Notes: a model not told the origin generated them from the sequence alone. A stretch of 7,899 bases of DNA from Candidatus Cloacimonadota bacterium (GCA_023230175.1 JALNXV010000155.1:1-7899), one strand, 5' to 3'. Shown: positions 1 to 6,576, counted from the stretch's first letter. Program-made: numbers and translations.

Positions 1-21
1 TTGGTTAATACTTAAAGCTGA

Positions 22-40
22 TTACAGATTTATTCTGTAA
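22..40. promoter_or_regulatory. palindrome TTACAGA-N5-TCTGTAA upstream of flagellin 1
   Basis: The two 7-base arms (22-28 and 34-40) are perfect inverted copies separated by TTTAT. By alignment with the flagellin 2 promoter, the -35 element of flagellin 1 would fall at about 31-38, inside this dyad. No T-run follows on either strand in a terminator arrangement, so a protein-binding operator is more likely than a terminator. The regulator is unknown. The symmetry is seen directly; the operator role is inferred. Confidence 0.4.
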
Positions 41-48
41 AAAAAAAT

Positions 49-56
49 GAAAATAT
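49..56 (+). promoter_or_regulatory. possible -10 element of flagellin 1 promoter
   Basis: GAAAATAT followed by TGAGG aligns with GAAGATAA-TGAGG ahead of flagellin 2, which fits a sigma-28-like -10. No TAAAGTTT-like -35 lies at the matching distance. A second, weaker sigma-28 reading is TAAAGCTG (13-20) with TTCTGTAA (33-40), spacer 12. Because the leader homology with flagellin 2 starts exactly here, I favour 49-56, but the assignment is weak. Confidence 0.25.
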
Positions 57-57
57 T

Positions 58-120
58 GAGGGTCTCCTCTTCATAGATTAGGTTTGGTTGTTTTATCTGC
101 CTCACACAGTAGAGGAATTT
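58..120 (+). promoter_or_regulatory. conserved flagellin leader block, copy 1
   Basis: GAGG (58-61) and CCTC (66-69) can form a small hairpin. They are followed by GGTTTGGTTG (81-90), then CCTC (100-103) and GAGG (112-115), which offer alternative pairings. The same order of elements, with GGTTTGGTTG unchanged, is found at 1231-1303 ahead of flagellin 2, and the distance from GAGG to the start codon is nearly equal (133 and 131 nt). Coding is not involved, so this is a retained regulatory DNA or 5' leader RNA element. I do not match it to a known riboswitch. Confidence 0.5.
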
Positions 121-133
121 AGCCAAATTTTGT

Positions 134-153
134 TAAACGACGTAAGTCGTTTA
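134..153 (+). promoter_or_regulatory. leader hairpin with GUAA tetraloop before a GGA motif
   Basis: TAAACGAC and GTCGTTTA form a perfect 8 bp stem closed by GTAA, a GNRA-type tetraloop in RNA. The stem is followed directly by CATGGATG. The flagellin 2 leader has a different-sequence hairpin in the same place (1306-1324) followed by GTAGGGAT. A GGA exposed beside a hairpin, plus the GGA in the Shine-Dalgarno, resembles the two-site CsrA control known for flagellin leaders. That is inference; no CsrA or FliW gene is in the window. Confidence 0.5.
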
Positions 154-190
154 CATGGATGAACAATAAAAACCAATCAAGGAGGAAATT

Positions 191-1174
191 ATGTCACTCA
201 TGATTAACAACAACATGATGGCTGCAAACACAGCTCGAAACCTGACTAGTTCATACGGTCGTATGTCTACGTCAATTCAACGTTTGTCAACGGGATTACG
301 TATTAATTCTGCTGCTGATGATGCCGCAGGATTAGCGATCCGTGAAGGTATGCGTGCTGATATTGCCGCATTGAATCAAGGTATTCGTAATGCTCAAGAC
401 GGTATCTCAATGATTCAAACAGCTGAAGGTGCATTATCTGTCATCGATGAAAAGTTAATTCGTATGAAAGAGTTAGCAGAACAAGCTGCAACCGGTACTT
501 ACACTAACGAGCAAAGACTTATAATCCATTCTGAATTTGCTGCTATGGCGTCAGAAATTGATCGTATTGCTTCGGCAACAGATTTCAATGGTATAAAATT
601 GTTGAATGGTAATTCTTCTGGTGCCGGAGAAGGTGGATCTTGGACAGCAAATAAAACTTGGGTTTCTACTCAAGGTTTATGGCCAAATTCATCCGGATGG
701 CAAGAAGCAAATGGAACAGCCAATGCTGATGGAGATATCATTGGTGGTATCAAAATTCACTTTGGAACCGGTAATACTCGTGCTGAAGACTATTATTTTG
801 TTCGTATCGCTGATGCAAGAACTGAATCTCTTTTTAGAGATGCCGGTTCTTCTACAAGAGGAACAGAACCAAATGTAGCAGTTTCAACACAACATGCAGC
901 ACAGAAAACTCTAGAAAAGATTAACACAGCAATTCAAAGAAAAGAAAATATTAGAGCTTCACTTGGAGCAATGCAAAACAGATTAGAAAATACAATTACT
1001 AACCTTTCTATACAATCTGAAAACTTGCAAGCTGCTGAATCTCGTATTTCTGATGTTGATATTGCAAGTGAAATGACAGAATTTGTACGAAATCAAGTAT
1101 TAACACAAGCAGCAGTAGCAATGCTATCACAAGCAAACTCTCTGCCACAAATGGCACTTAGGTTACTTGGCTAA
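191..1174 (+). CDS. fliC: flagellin (filament subunit), copy 1
   Basis: This 327-residue protein is the exported subunit that polymerises into the flagellar filament. Residues 1-140 form the conserved N-terminal D0/D1 helices, with the family hallmarks NSAADDAAGLAI and QRLSTGLRIN, and the KELAEQAA segment corresponding to the axial region. Residues about 235-327 form the C-terminal D1/D0 helices, with LENTITNLS, ESRISDVDIA and the terminal LPQMALRLLG. The middle (about 141-230) is short and holds four tryptophans (151, 157, 164, 170), which is odd for a flagellin. No signal peptide is present, as expected for flagellar type III export. The start is supported by AAGGAGGA at 179-186. Arginine codons are mostly CGT up to residue about 205 and mostly AGA after that, unlike copy 2. 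The protein is about 86 % identical to the next gene. No chaperone or cap gene is adjacent. The symbol is by family; fla or hag numbering could equally apply. Confidence 0.96.
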   Translation: MSLMINNNMMAANTARNLTSSYGRMSTSIQRLSTGLRINSAADDAAGLAIREGMRADIAALNQGIRNAQDGISMIQTAEGALSVIDEKLIRMKELAEQAATGTYTNEQRLIIHSEFAAMASEIDRIASATDFNGIKLLNGNSSGAGEGGSWTANKTWVSTQGLWPNSSGWQEANGTANADGDIIGGIKIHFGTGNTRAEDYYFVRIADARTESLFRDAGSSTRGTEPNVAVSTQHAAQKTLEKINTAIQRKENIRASLGAMQNRLENTITNLSIQSENLQAAESRISDVDIASEMTEFVRNQVLTQAAVAMLSQANSLPQMALRLLG

Positions 1175-1203
1175 GATCGTTTGGGTTATTAGTTAGTAAT
1201 ATC

Positions 1204-1229
1204 AAAAGTTTTCGTTAAAACGAAGATAA
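1204..1229 (+). promoter_or_regulatory. sigma-28-like promoter for flagellin 2
   Basis: AAAAGTTT (1204-1211) matches 7 of 8 bases of the enterobacterial sigma-28 -35 consensus TAAAGTTT. GAAGATAA (1222-1229) matches 6 of 8 of the -10 consensus GCCGATAA, with a 10 nt spacer. Sigma-28 (FliA) control is usual for flagellin genes. A start about 7 nt downstream, near 1236, is expected. The consensus used comes from proteobacteria, so lineage-specific variation is possible. Confidence 0.5.
1211..1224. repeat. small inverted repeat between the flagellin genes
   Basis: TTCGTT and AACGAA are inverted copies 2 bases apart, giving a realistic stem of about 5 bp with a TAAA loop. The dyad lies in the spacer of the proposed promoter of flagellin 2. 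There is no T-run after it, so it is unlikely to terminate the flagellin 1 transcript, and read-through into flagellin 2 is possible. Confidence 0.3.
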
Positions 1230-1230
1230 T

Positions 1231-1303
1231 GAGGTGTTTCCTCTATTATAAATTGGTTTGGTTGCCAATCTTATCCTCAGACACCACGGTAGATTTACGG
1301 TGT
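1231..1303 (+). promoter_or_regulatory. conserved flagellin leader block, copy 2
   Basis: This is the homologue of 58-120. GAGG (1231-1234) and CCTC (1240-1243) flank a 5 nt loop, GGTTTGGTTG is identical to copy 1, and CCTC recurs at 1275-1278. An additional stem, ACACC (1281-1285) with GGTGT (1299-1303), is visible here but not in copy 1. ATTGG (1253-1257) can also pair with CCAAT (1265-1269). Retention of the block at equal distance from both start codons points to shared control of the two flagellins. Confidence 0.5.
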
Positions 1304-1305
1304 GA

Positions 1306-1324
1306 CAAGAAATGAATATTCTTG
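1306..1324 (+). promoter_or_regulatory. leader hairpin before a GGA motif, flagellin 2
   Basis: CAAGAA (1306-1311) and TTCTTG (1319-1324) form a perfect 6 bp stem with a 7 nt loop. The stem is followed directly by GTAGGGAT. Its sequence is unrelated to the stem at 134-153, but its position relative to the ribosome binding site is the same, which suggests that structure is kept rather than sequence. Confidence 0.4.
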
Positions 1325-1361
1325 GTAGGGATATAAAATCAAATCAATCAAGGAGGAAAAT

Positions 1362-2342
1362 ATGTCTCTCATGATTAACAACAATATGATGGCGTTGAAC
1401 ACTTCAAGAAATTTGAATGCTTCTTATAGTAATTTATCTAATTCTATTCAACGACTATCGACAGGACTACGTATTAATTCTGCAGCTGATGATGCTGCCG
1501 GACTGGCGATTCGTGAAGGTATGCGTGCTGATATAGCAGCTTTAAATCAAGGTATTAGAAATGCTCAAGATGGTATTTCATTGATTCAAACTGCTGAAGG
1601 TGCTTTATCTGTTATTGATGAAAAACTTATTCGTATGAAAGAACTTGCAGAACAGGCTGCAACCGGTACTTATACCAATGAACAAAGACTTATTATTCAC
1701 TCAGAATTTGCTGCTATGGCAGCAGAAATTGATCGTATAGCTTCAGCAACTGATTTCAATGGAGTTAAATTACTTAATGGAAATGTGTCTGTTGCAGGTA
1801 ATAGTGGTCAATGGACTGATAATAAGACATGGAGTTCAACTGAGGGGTTATGGACTAATTCTTCAGGTTGGCAAGAAGCTGACGGTTCAGTAACTGATGG
1901 TAATGTTATTGGTGGTATTAAGATTCACTTTGGTACCGGTAATAAAAGAGCAGAAGATTATTACTTTATTAGAATAGCTGATGCTCGTACTGAGTCTCTT
2001 TTTAGAGATGCAGGTACTACCACGAGAGATACTTCTCCAAAGGTAGCTGTTTCAACTCAACATGCTGCACAAAAAGCTTTGGAGACTATTAATACTGCTA
2101 TCATACGTAAAGAAAACATTCGTGCTTCTCTTGGTTCTATTCAAAACAGGTTGGAAAATACTATTACTAATCTTTCTATTCAGGCAGAAAATTTACAGGC
2201 TGCTGAATCACGTATTTCTGATGTTGATATTGCAAACGAAATGACCGAATACACCCGTAACATGGTATTGACACAGGCCGCTGTATCAATGCTGGCTCAG
2301 GCTAACTCATTACCCCAAATGGCTCTTCGTTTACTCGGCTAA
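1362..2342 (+). CDS. fliC: flagellin (filament subunit), copy 2
   Basis: This is a 326-residue paralogue of the preceding gene, with the same architecture: conserved N-terminal D0/D1 (1-140), a short middle with tryptophans at 151, 157, 164 and 170, and conserved C-terminal D1/D0 ending in LPQMALRLLG. By hand count 46 positions differ, including one single-residue gap near residue 177. Differences cluster in residues 12-27, 142-180 and the C-terminal helix. Many synonymous differences occur inside fully conserved protein stretches, so the duplication is not recent and purifying selection is strong. AAGGAGGA at 1350-1357 fixes the start. A sigma-28-like promoter and its own leader suggest expression independent of copy 1. 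Two flagellins may form different parts of one filament or be used under different conditions; the sequence does not say which. Confidence 0.96.
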   Translation: MSLMINNNMMALNTSRNLNASYSNLSNSIQRLSTGLRINSAADDAAGLAIREGMRADIAALNQGIRNAQDGISLIQTAEGALSVIDEKLIRMKELAEQAATGTYTNEQRLIIHSEFAAMAAEIDRIASATDFNGVKLLNGNVSVAGNSGQWTDNKTWSSTEGLWTNSSGWQEADGSVTDGNVIGGIKIHFGTGNKRAEDYYFIRIADARTESLFRDAGTTTRDTSPKVAVSTQHAAQKALETINTAIIRKENIRASLGSIQNRLENTITNLSIQAENLQAAESRISDVDIANEMTEYTRNMVLTQAAVSMLAQANSLPQMALRLLG

Positions 2343-2360
2343 TCCGGGATGAGGTGAGCT

Positions 2361-2456
2361 ATGTTACAATATAATTTGAAGATTAAAAAAATCTTGGCTA
2401 AATCTGCTGTGGCAATGTCTAATCTGACTCAAGTCAGAGACATTGAGAGGTGCTAG
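2361..2456 (+). CDS. possible 31-residue peptide downstream of flagellin 2
   Basis: An ATG at 2361 opens a 31-codon frame ending at TAG 2454-2456. It starts 18 bases after the flagellin 2 stop and would be read from the same transcript. GAGGTGA (2351-2357) ahead of the ATG is an extended match to the 16S anti-Shine-Dalgarno, and GAGG is 6 nt from the start, a good spacing. The peptide is basic near the N-terminus (KIKK and an AK pair) and has a short AVAMSNLTQ stretch faintly like the flagellin C-terminus (AVAMLSQ). Its 3' half lies inside the hairpin at 2413-2445, so the reading frame may be incidental to RNA structure. I do not recognise the peptide. Confidence 0.35.
   Translation: MLQYNLKIKKILAKSAVAMSNLTQVRDIERC
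2413..2445 (+). repeat. long hairpin downstream of flagellin 2
   Basis: CAATGTC (2413-2419) pairs with GACATTG (2439-2445), and TCTGAC (2423-2428) pairs with GTCAGA (2433-2438). This gives 13 bp interrupted by a 3 nt bulge, with a TCAA loop. No T-run follows, so it is not a canonical terminator by itself. A role in mRNA 3'-end stabilisation, or as part of a compound terminator with 2471-2509, is possible. Confidence 0.55.
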
Positions 2457-2470
2457 GCTAACCGAACCGA

Positions 2471-2509
2471 ATGGGCGGGGGGACGCTCCCGCTCATATCT
2501 TTTATCCTT
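2471..2509 (+). terminator. GC-rich terminator after the flagellin genes
   Basis: ATGGGCGGG (2471-2479) pairs with CCCGCTCAT (2488-2496) with one G.U, giving a 9 bp stem with an 8 nt loop. It is followed by ATCTTTTATCCTT. The GC content stands out sharply from the surroundings. The T-tract is moderate rather than ideal. It lies 129 bases after the flagellin 2 stop, on the same strand. Confidence 0.6.
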
Positions 2510-2590
2510 ATCATTCATCATATTACTTTATTTTTTAAATGTCAGGTTAACTGAAAGCTTGAAAAATAAGGTACATCTAAATATTTTATT

Positions 2591-2623
2591 AAGCTCTATC
2601 TAAAGATAGGGCTTTATTTTTTT
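2591..2623 (+). terminator. terminator between convergent transcripts
   Basis: AAGCTCTATC (2591-2600) pairs with GATAGGGCTT (2605-2614), 10 bp with one G.U and a TAAA loop, followed by ATTTTTTT on the + strand. It abuts the stop codon of the response regulator gene (2614-2616). It would stop + strand read-through from the flagellins. On the - strand the sequence after the stem (AATAAAATATT) has only a weak T-tract, so termination of the operon there is less certain. Confidence 0.75.
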
Positions 2624-3945
2624 GTGGAGATTTTGTATTCTTTTATTTTTTTCGAAATTGTATTTCTATGTAATCCCAATAGATTAGCAGCTTCTTGTTG
2701 ATTATAGTTTGTTTTGATAAGTGCTTCTGTAATCCATTCTTTTTCTTTTTCCGCTAAGGTTTTAAAAGAATTATTAGTTTTAATGTCTTGCTCGATAAGT
2801 TCTATCGGCAAATCATTTACTGAGATTAATTTATTAGGAGATAAGGTTACAATTCTTTGTATGTAATTTTTTAGTTGTCTAATATTTCCATCCCATTTGT
2901 AATTGCTCATATTGATTAATACTTCCGGCGAAAAATTTATGTCTTGGTTTGGAAAGAGATTTTTTGATAAAAAATTAATTAATCCGGGGATATCTTCTTT
3001 TCTGTCTCTTAACGGTGGGAGTTCGATTGGTATTACATTTAACCTATAATATAAATCTTCTCGAAATTCATTATTGTTGATTGCAGTGATTAGATTTTTA
3101 TTTGTTGCAGAAACAATTCTTACATCGACATATTTTGTAGTATTAGATCCTATTGGTTCAAAAGTCATTGATTGAAGAAATCTCAGGAGTTTAACTTGCA
3201 TTAACATTGGTAAATCACCAATTTCATCTAAGAAAATTGTTCCTTTGTCAGCTTCTTCAAATTTTCCTTTTCTGTCTTGAGTAGCCCCGGTAAAGGCACC
3301 TTTTGTATGCCCGAATAACTCGCTTTCTAATAAATTTTCCGGTATAGCTGCACAATTTATTTTTATTATTTTTTCTTTATTACGTGAACTCATTTTGTGT
3401 AATAAATCAGCAATCATTTCTTTTCCGGTACCACTTTCTCCGGTAATTAATACAGGTACATCACTTTGTGAAACTTTTTCTACTATTTTAAAAATGTTAT
3501 TCATAATTTGACTATTACCAAGAAAGAAGTCTTTCGATAATATACTTAAATTATTTTCTAAAAAAAGTTTATCTCCTGATTGTAACTTAATGTATTTTTC
3601 TGCATTTATTATTTTTTGAGATAATCTTTCTAAGTCAATCGGTTTTTGAAGATAATCAAATGCACCCATTTTCATTAGTTCAACAGCTCCATCAACGGTA
3701 CTATATGCAGTGATTATGATTACAGGTGTTTCCGGTTTAATCTTTATGATTTCAGTAAGTAATTCTTTTCCGTTTTTTTGAGGAAGTCTGAAGTCGCTTA
3801 TAATTATATCAATTGTAGAATTATTAAACTTGTATAACGCTTCTTCTGCGGAATGAGTACTTATGACTTTATATTGCTTAGATTTTAAAAAATCGCAGAG
3901 AAGTTTATTTTGAATCCTGTCATCTTCTACTAATAAAATTTTCAT
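2614..3945 (-). CDS. sigma-54-dependent response regulator, NtrC/AtoC/ZraR type
   Basis: This 443-residue cytoplasmic transcription activator has the full NtrC-family layout. The receiver domain is about 1-118, with D8/D9, phospho-acceptor D51, T79 and K101. The AAA+ domain is about 140-365, with Walker A GESGTGKE (169-176), the sigma-54 contact loop GAFTGA (216-221), Walker B GTIFLDE (235-241) and the arginine-finger region with R295 and R301. A Fis-type helix-turn-helix lies at about 400-440 (NQQEAANLLGLHRNTISKKI). All key residues are intact. It starts 10 bases after the kinase stop, with AGAGGA as ribosome binding site, so it is co-transcribed with the kinase gene. Its expected partner is the kinase encoded by the preceding gene, and its likely target is the sigma-54 promoter at 7567-7583 at the head of the same operon. 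The family is certain; the target is inferred. Confidence 0.95.
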   Translation of the reverse strand: MKILLVEDDRIQNKLLCDFLKSKQYKVISTHSAEEALYKFNNSTIDIIISDFRLPQKNGKELLTEIIKIKPETPVIIITAYSTVDGAVELMKMGAFDYLQKPIDLERLSQKIINAEKYIKLQSGDKLFLENNLSILSKDFFLGNSQIMNNIFKIVEKVSQSDVPVLITGESGTGKEMIADLLHKMSSRNKEKIIKINCAAIPENLLESELFGHTKGAFTGATQDRKGKFEEADKGTIFLDEIGDLPMLMQVKLLRFLQSMTFEPIGSNTTKYVDVRIVSATNKNLITAINNNEFREDLYYRLNVIPIELPPLRDRKEDIPGLINFLSKNLFPNQDINFSPEVLINMSNYKWDGNIRQLKNYIQRIVTLSPNKLISVNDLPIELIEQDIKTNNSFKTLAEKEKEWITEALIKTNYNQQEAANLLGLHRNTISKKIKEYKISTKK

Positions 3946-3955
3946 AAATCCTCTT

Positions 3956-5554
3956 TTAATTTGGTATAATTATTTTAATTTCTGTTCCTTCGTTTTGTTT
4001 TGAGTAACAAGAAACTTCACCATTATGAGCTTTTATTATCTTTTTTACTAAGGCAAGACCAATCCCTGAGCCATTTTCTTTTTTTGTGAAAAATAAGTCA
4101 AAGATTTTATCAACATTTTCTTGAGCTATGCCTTTTGCATTATCTTTAATTGTGATGATGATATTTTCTTTATTTTTTTCATATTGGATATTTATAGTTT
4201 TATTATTAGTTTGTGTGTGATGAAAAGCTTCAAAGGAGTTTAAAATTATATTAATCATAACTTGTTTGAGAGCATCAAAATCAAAATTAAAAATAAGTGT
4301 TTGATTTGATAAATCTTTTAAATATATTTCTTCATTCTGTGCCTTGATAGAGAATAGATTAATTATTAATTTTGAAAGTTCGTAAAAATCATTTTTTTTA
4401 AAATTCATTGTATCAATTTTTGAATAGTTAAGAAATTTATTTATTATTTCATTAAGTCTTAGTATTTCTTGATTTGACATATTTAAGAGTTCTTGGTTGG
4501 GGATTGAAAGTTCTTTTGATTGAGTAATTCTTTGTAAAATCATAGAAATTGAATTAAGTGGATTTTTTATCTCGTGAGCAAGTTCAGCACCGAGTTTACC
4601 AATTTCAATTAAGTGATTTGATTGAGAAATTCTTTGTTGAAGGTTGTACATTTGTTTGTCGTACATATTTTTTTTATATAAAAAGGCTATTAAAATAATA
4701 AAAATAATGGTGTATATGAGGATAAAGAAAATTGTTTGATAAAACAAGTTACGAATATTGTTAACATTCATACAAAATCTAAGTAAGGCTATAGTTGTAT
4801 TGTTATGGGTAATTGGGGTTATTATCTCAATATTTAACGTGTTATTAATTCTGATAAATCTATGTTTTAATATCTGATCTTTAAAGCTTGATTTTAAAAT
4901 ATTGGAAGATTCTATTTTATCTAATTGAGTGAGATTTTCAGTAGCTGCAATGATTCCGTTTGAATCTTGAATAGCTACATATTTGATTAAGGATGCTTCA
5001 TTTTTAAAAGTGTCTTTGAGTAATTTATCCAAATCAATAAATATTTCTTTGAAATAGAGAGGCTTTAATATTTGAACTAAATCATCAGTGTTGTATTCAG
5101 AAATTTGAAATTTTTGATTCTTTTTAGAAATAAACCAAGATAAGGGTTCATTTTCTGAATAACTGTCTAAAATGATATAATTTTCATTATGTAATTTTTC
5201 TTTGATATCTTTAATTGTTTGAGATGAAAATTCATTATCAATAGTATAAAGGAAGTTTGAAAAATCGGTTTCATTTACATAGGAAATTTTATTAATCCAA
5301 GGATAATTCATTGATGGAAAATTTGATTCATCAAAATTATCCAAAATAGCTACAAAACGTTCAAAATATAAATCTTCAATTGTTGTTAATGAGTAAAATG
5401 CTGATTGTAGATATTTATCTAAGATAGATGATATTGTAATGGAATGAAAAATCTCGTGCTTTTTTTGCTCTGAGTATTTTTTAACTTGAAATAAGATGAA
5501 GGATACATAGATTATAATTATAAAAAAATATAAAAAGTCTTTAAATTTTTTCAT
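3956..5554 (-). CDS. membrane sensor histidine kinase
   Basis: The protein is 532 residues from the ATG at 5554; a TTG start at 5578 would add 8 residues and overlap the upstream gene. The ATG is preferred because it lies 8 bases after that gene's stop, although neither start has a clear Shine-Dalgarno. Numbering from the longer form: membrane segment about 14-31, extracytoplasmic sensor about 35-275, membrane segment about 279-301, then HisKA with phospho-acceptor H335 in AHEIKNPL, and HATPase_c with N-box N447, G1 DNAKG (479-483), F-box around FDLFF (493-497) and G2 GSGIGLAL (503-510). The membrane-proximal part of the sensor (DSNGIIAA, then a PITHNNTTIALLRF return strand) resembles a Cache/PAS-like fold, but this is a judgement by eye. 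The first Gly of the usual DxGxG is Ala, a variant I believe also occurs in functional kinases. It should phosphorylate the regulator encoded next. The signal is unknown. Confidence 0.93.
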   Translation of the reverse strand: MKKFKDFLYFFIIIIYVSFILFQVKKYSEQKKHEIFHSITISSILDKYLQSAFYSLTTIEDLYFERFVAILDNFDESNFPSMNYPWINKISYVNETDFSNFLYTIDNEFSSQTIKDIKEKLHNENYIILDSYSENEPLSWFISKKNQKFQISEYNTDDLVQILKPLYFKEIFIDLDKLLKDTFKNEASLIKYVAIQDSNGIIAATENLTQLDKIESSNILKSSFKDQILKHRFIRINNTLNIEIITPITHNNTTIALLRFCMNVNNIRNLFYQTIFFILIYTIIFIILIAFLYKKNMYDKQMYNLQQRISQSNHLIEIGKLGAELAHEIKNPLNSISMILQRITQSKELSIPNQELLNMSNQEILRLNEIINKFLNYSKIDTMNFKKNDFYELSKLIINLFSIKAQNEEIYLKDLSNQTLIFNFDFDALKQVMINIILNSFEAFHHTQTNNKTINIQYEKNKENIIITIKDNAKGIAQENVDKIFDLFFTKKENGSGIGLALVKKIIKAHNGEVSCYSKQNEGTEIKIIIPN

Positions 5555-5562
5555 TATTACAC

Positions 5563-6555
5563 TTATAAAAGTTTCCAATTTAGGTTGATACTTATTGTGT
5601 ATTCAAATCTATTATTGTTTTTAGGTTTATATGAAATTAGCTTAGAGTCTCCATAAATTATTATGCGTTTTGTTATTGGATAATCAAGATTAATAAGTAA
5701 CGAAATATAATCACTTTTACTATAATCATATTGGATTACTTCAAGATAATCCTTTATGCCGTATTCAACAGTAAGTTTAATTAATGAACTGTTGAGTATT
5801 TTAGAAAAGCTTATTAATCCGGCATTTAGTTCATAGGAATGTTCGTCTTCAAGATTTAAATATGGATATAATAATCCCTTTGTCTTAGTTAAAGCTATAG
5901 TATTAATATAAGAAAAGCTAAGTCCTGAGTTGTTGTTTAAGCTTAGAGAATAAAGTAATTGATTATATAAATTTGTTAATTGATGATGTTTACGGTAAGT
6001 ATTATAAAAATCCTTGTGGGATAATGAAATAGTATGATGAAAAGAAGAGGACTGCAAAAAGTATTTTTGATTCATCTCTATATTATATCTATTGTATGAA
6101 AAGATATTTAAATTGATAAAATCATTCTTTGAAAAATCAGTTATGATTTCGTAAAATTTGTTGTTAAATTCTTTTTCAAAAATTAGTGATACACCATAAT
6201 TATTTCGGCTTGTTAAATCATTATTCTTTTCTATTGATATGTACGGTTTGGTAAAAAAATAAGGAGTATAACTTACTAATGCTGAATATAATTTACCTTT
6301 CCATTTATCTGATCGATTAATATCTTTACTAATGCCGACATCTATGATTAAATCTTGTTTGTTAAAAAATTTTATCATCTCAATGTTTTGTGAAATTATT
6401 TGTTCTTTGAAATCATATTGATCTTTGGAAATTAAATAATCTTCTGATATATCTATAAGAAATGTTGATTCTGCAAAACATAAAAAACTTGTTGAAAGAA
6501 AGACAATCAACAAAATAAAAGTTTTGAAGTTAAAATATAAATTTATCAATTTCAT
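5563..6555 (-). CDS. secreted beta-strand-rich protein, possible outer-membrane barrel
   Basis: This 330-residue protein is not recognised as a named family. It has a Sec signal peptide (charged start, hydrophobic core about 11-27, likely cleavage in CFA-ES near residue 28). The mature part is rich in Tyr, Ser, Asn, Ile and Leu, with many short stretches of alternating polar and hydrophobic residues separated by polar turns. Examples are SFHHTISLSHKD, GLSFSYINTI, YELNAGLISF and, at the C-terminus, RFEYTISINLNWKLL. That pattern suits an outer-membrane beta-barrel of perhaps 12-16 strands, though the last residue is Leu rather than the usual Phe. ATG at 6555 is the only in-frame start after an upstream stop; the nearest GGAGGA lies about 24 bases upstream inside the previous gene's last codons, so translation may be coupled or weak. 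It sits directly before the kinase gene, so a role in transport or in presenting the signal is plausible but unproven. Confidence 0.8.
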   Translation of the reverse strand: MKLINLYFNFKTFILLIVFLSTSFLCFAESTFLIDISEDYLISKDQYDFKEQIISQNIEMIKFFNKQDLIIDVGISKDINRSDKWKGKLYSALVSYTPYFFTKPYISIEKNNDLTSRNNYGVSLIFEKEFNNKFYEIITDFSKNDFINLNIFSYNRYNIEMNQKYFLQSSSFHHTISLSHKDFYNTYRKHHQLTNLYNQLLYSLSLNNNSGLSFSYINTIALTKTKGLLYPYLNLEDEHSYELNAGLISFSKILNSSLIKLTVEYGIKDYLEVIQYDYSKSDYISLLINLDYPITKRIIIYGDSKLISYKPKNNNRFEYTISINLNWKLL

Positions 6556-6576
6556 AATGAATCATTATCTAAAGTG

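Noticed and set aside
81..101. Sigma-54-like GG...GC in the flagellin 1 leader (TTTGGTTG ... TGCC)
   Set aside because: The GG to GC spacing is 11 instead of 10, and the homologous block before flagellin 2 has no GC at that place.
155..169. ATG GAT GAA CAA TAA mini-frame in the flagellin 1 leader
   Set aside because: Four codons only, absent from the flagellin 2 leader and without its own ribosome binding site.
606..878. 90-codon frame inside flagellin 1 on the + strand
   Set aside because: It lies wholly inside a certain flagellin gene in another frame, with no ribosome binding site of note and no recognisable protein features.
2062..2244. 60-codon frame inside flagellin 2 on the + strand
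   Set aside because: It overlaps the conserved C-terminal flagellin coding region out of frame; Leu/Ile-rich composition follows from reading the helical repeat codons in the wrong frame.
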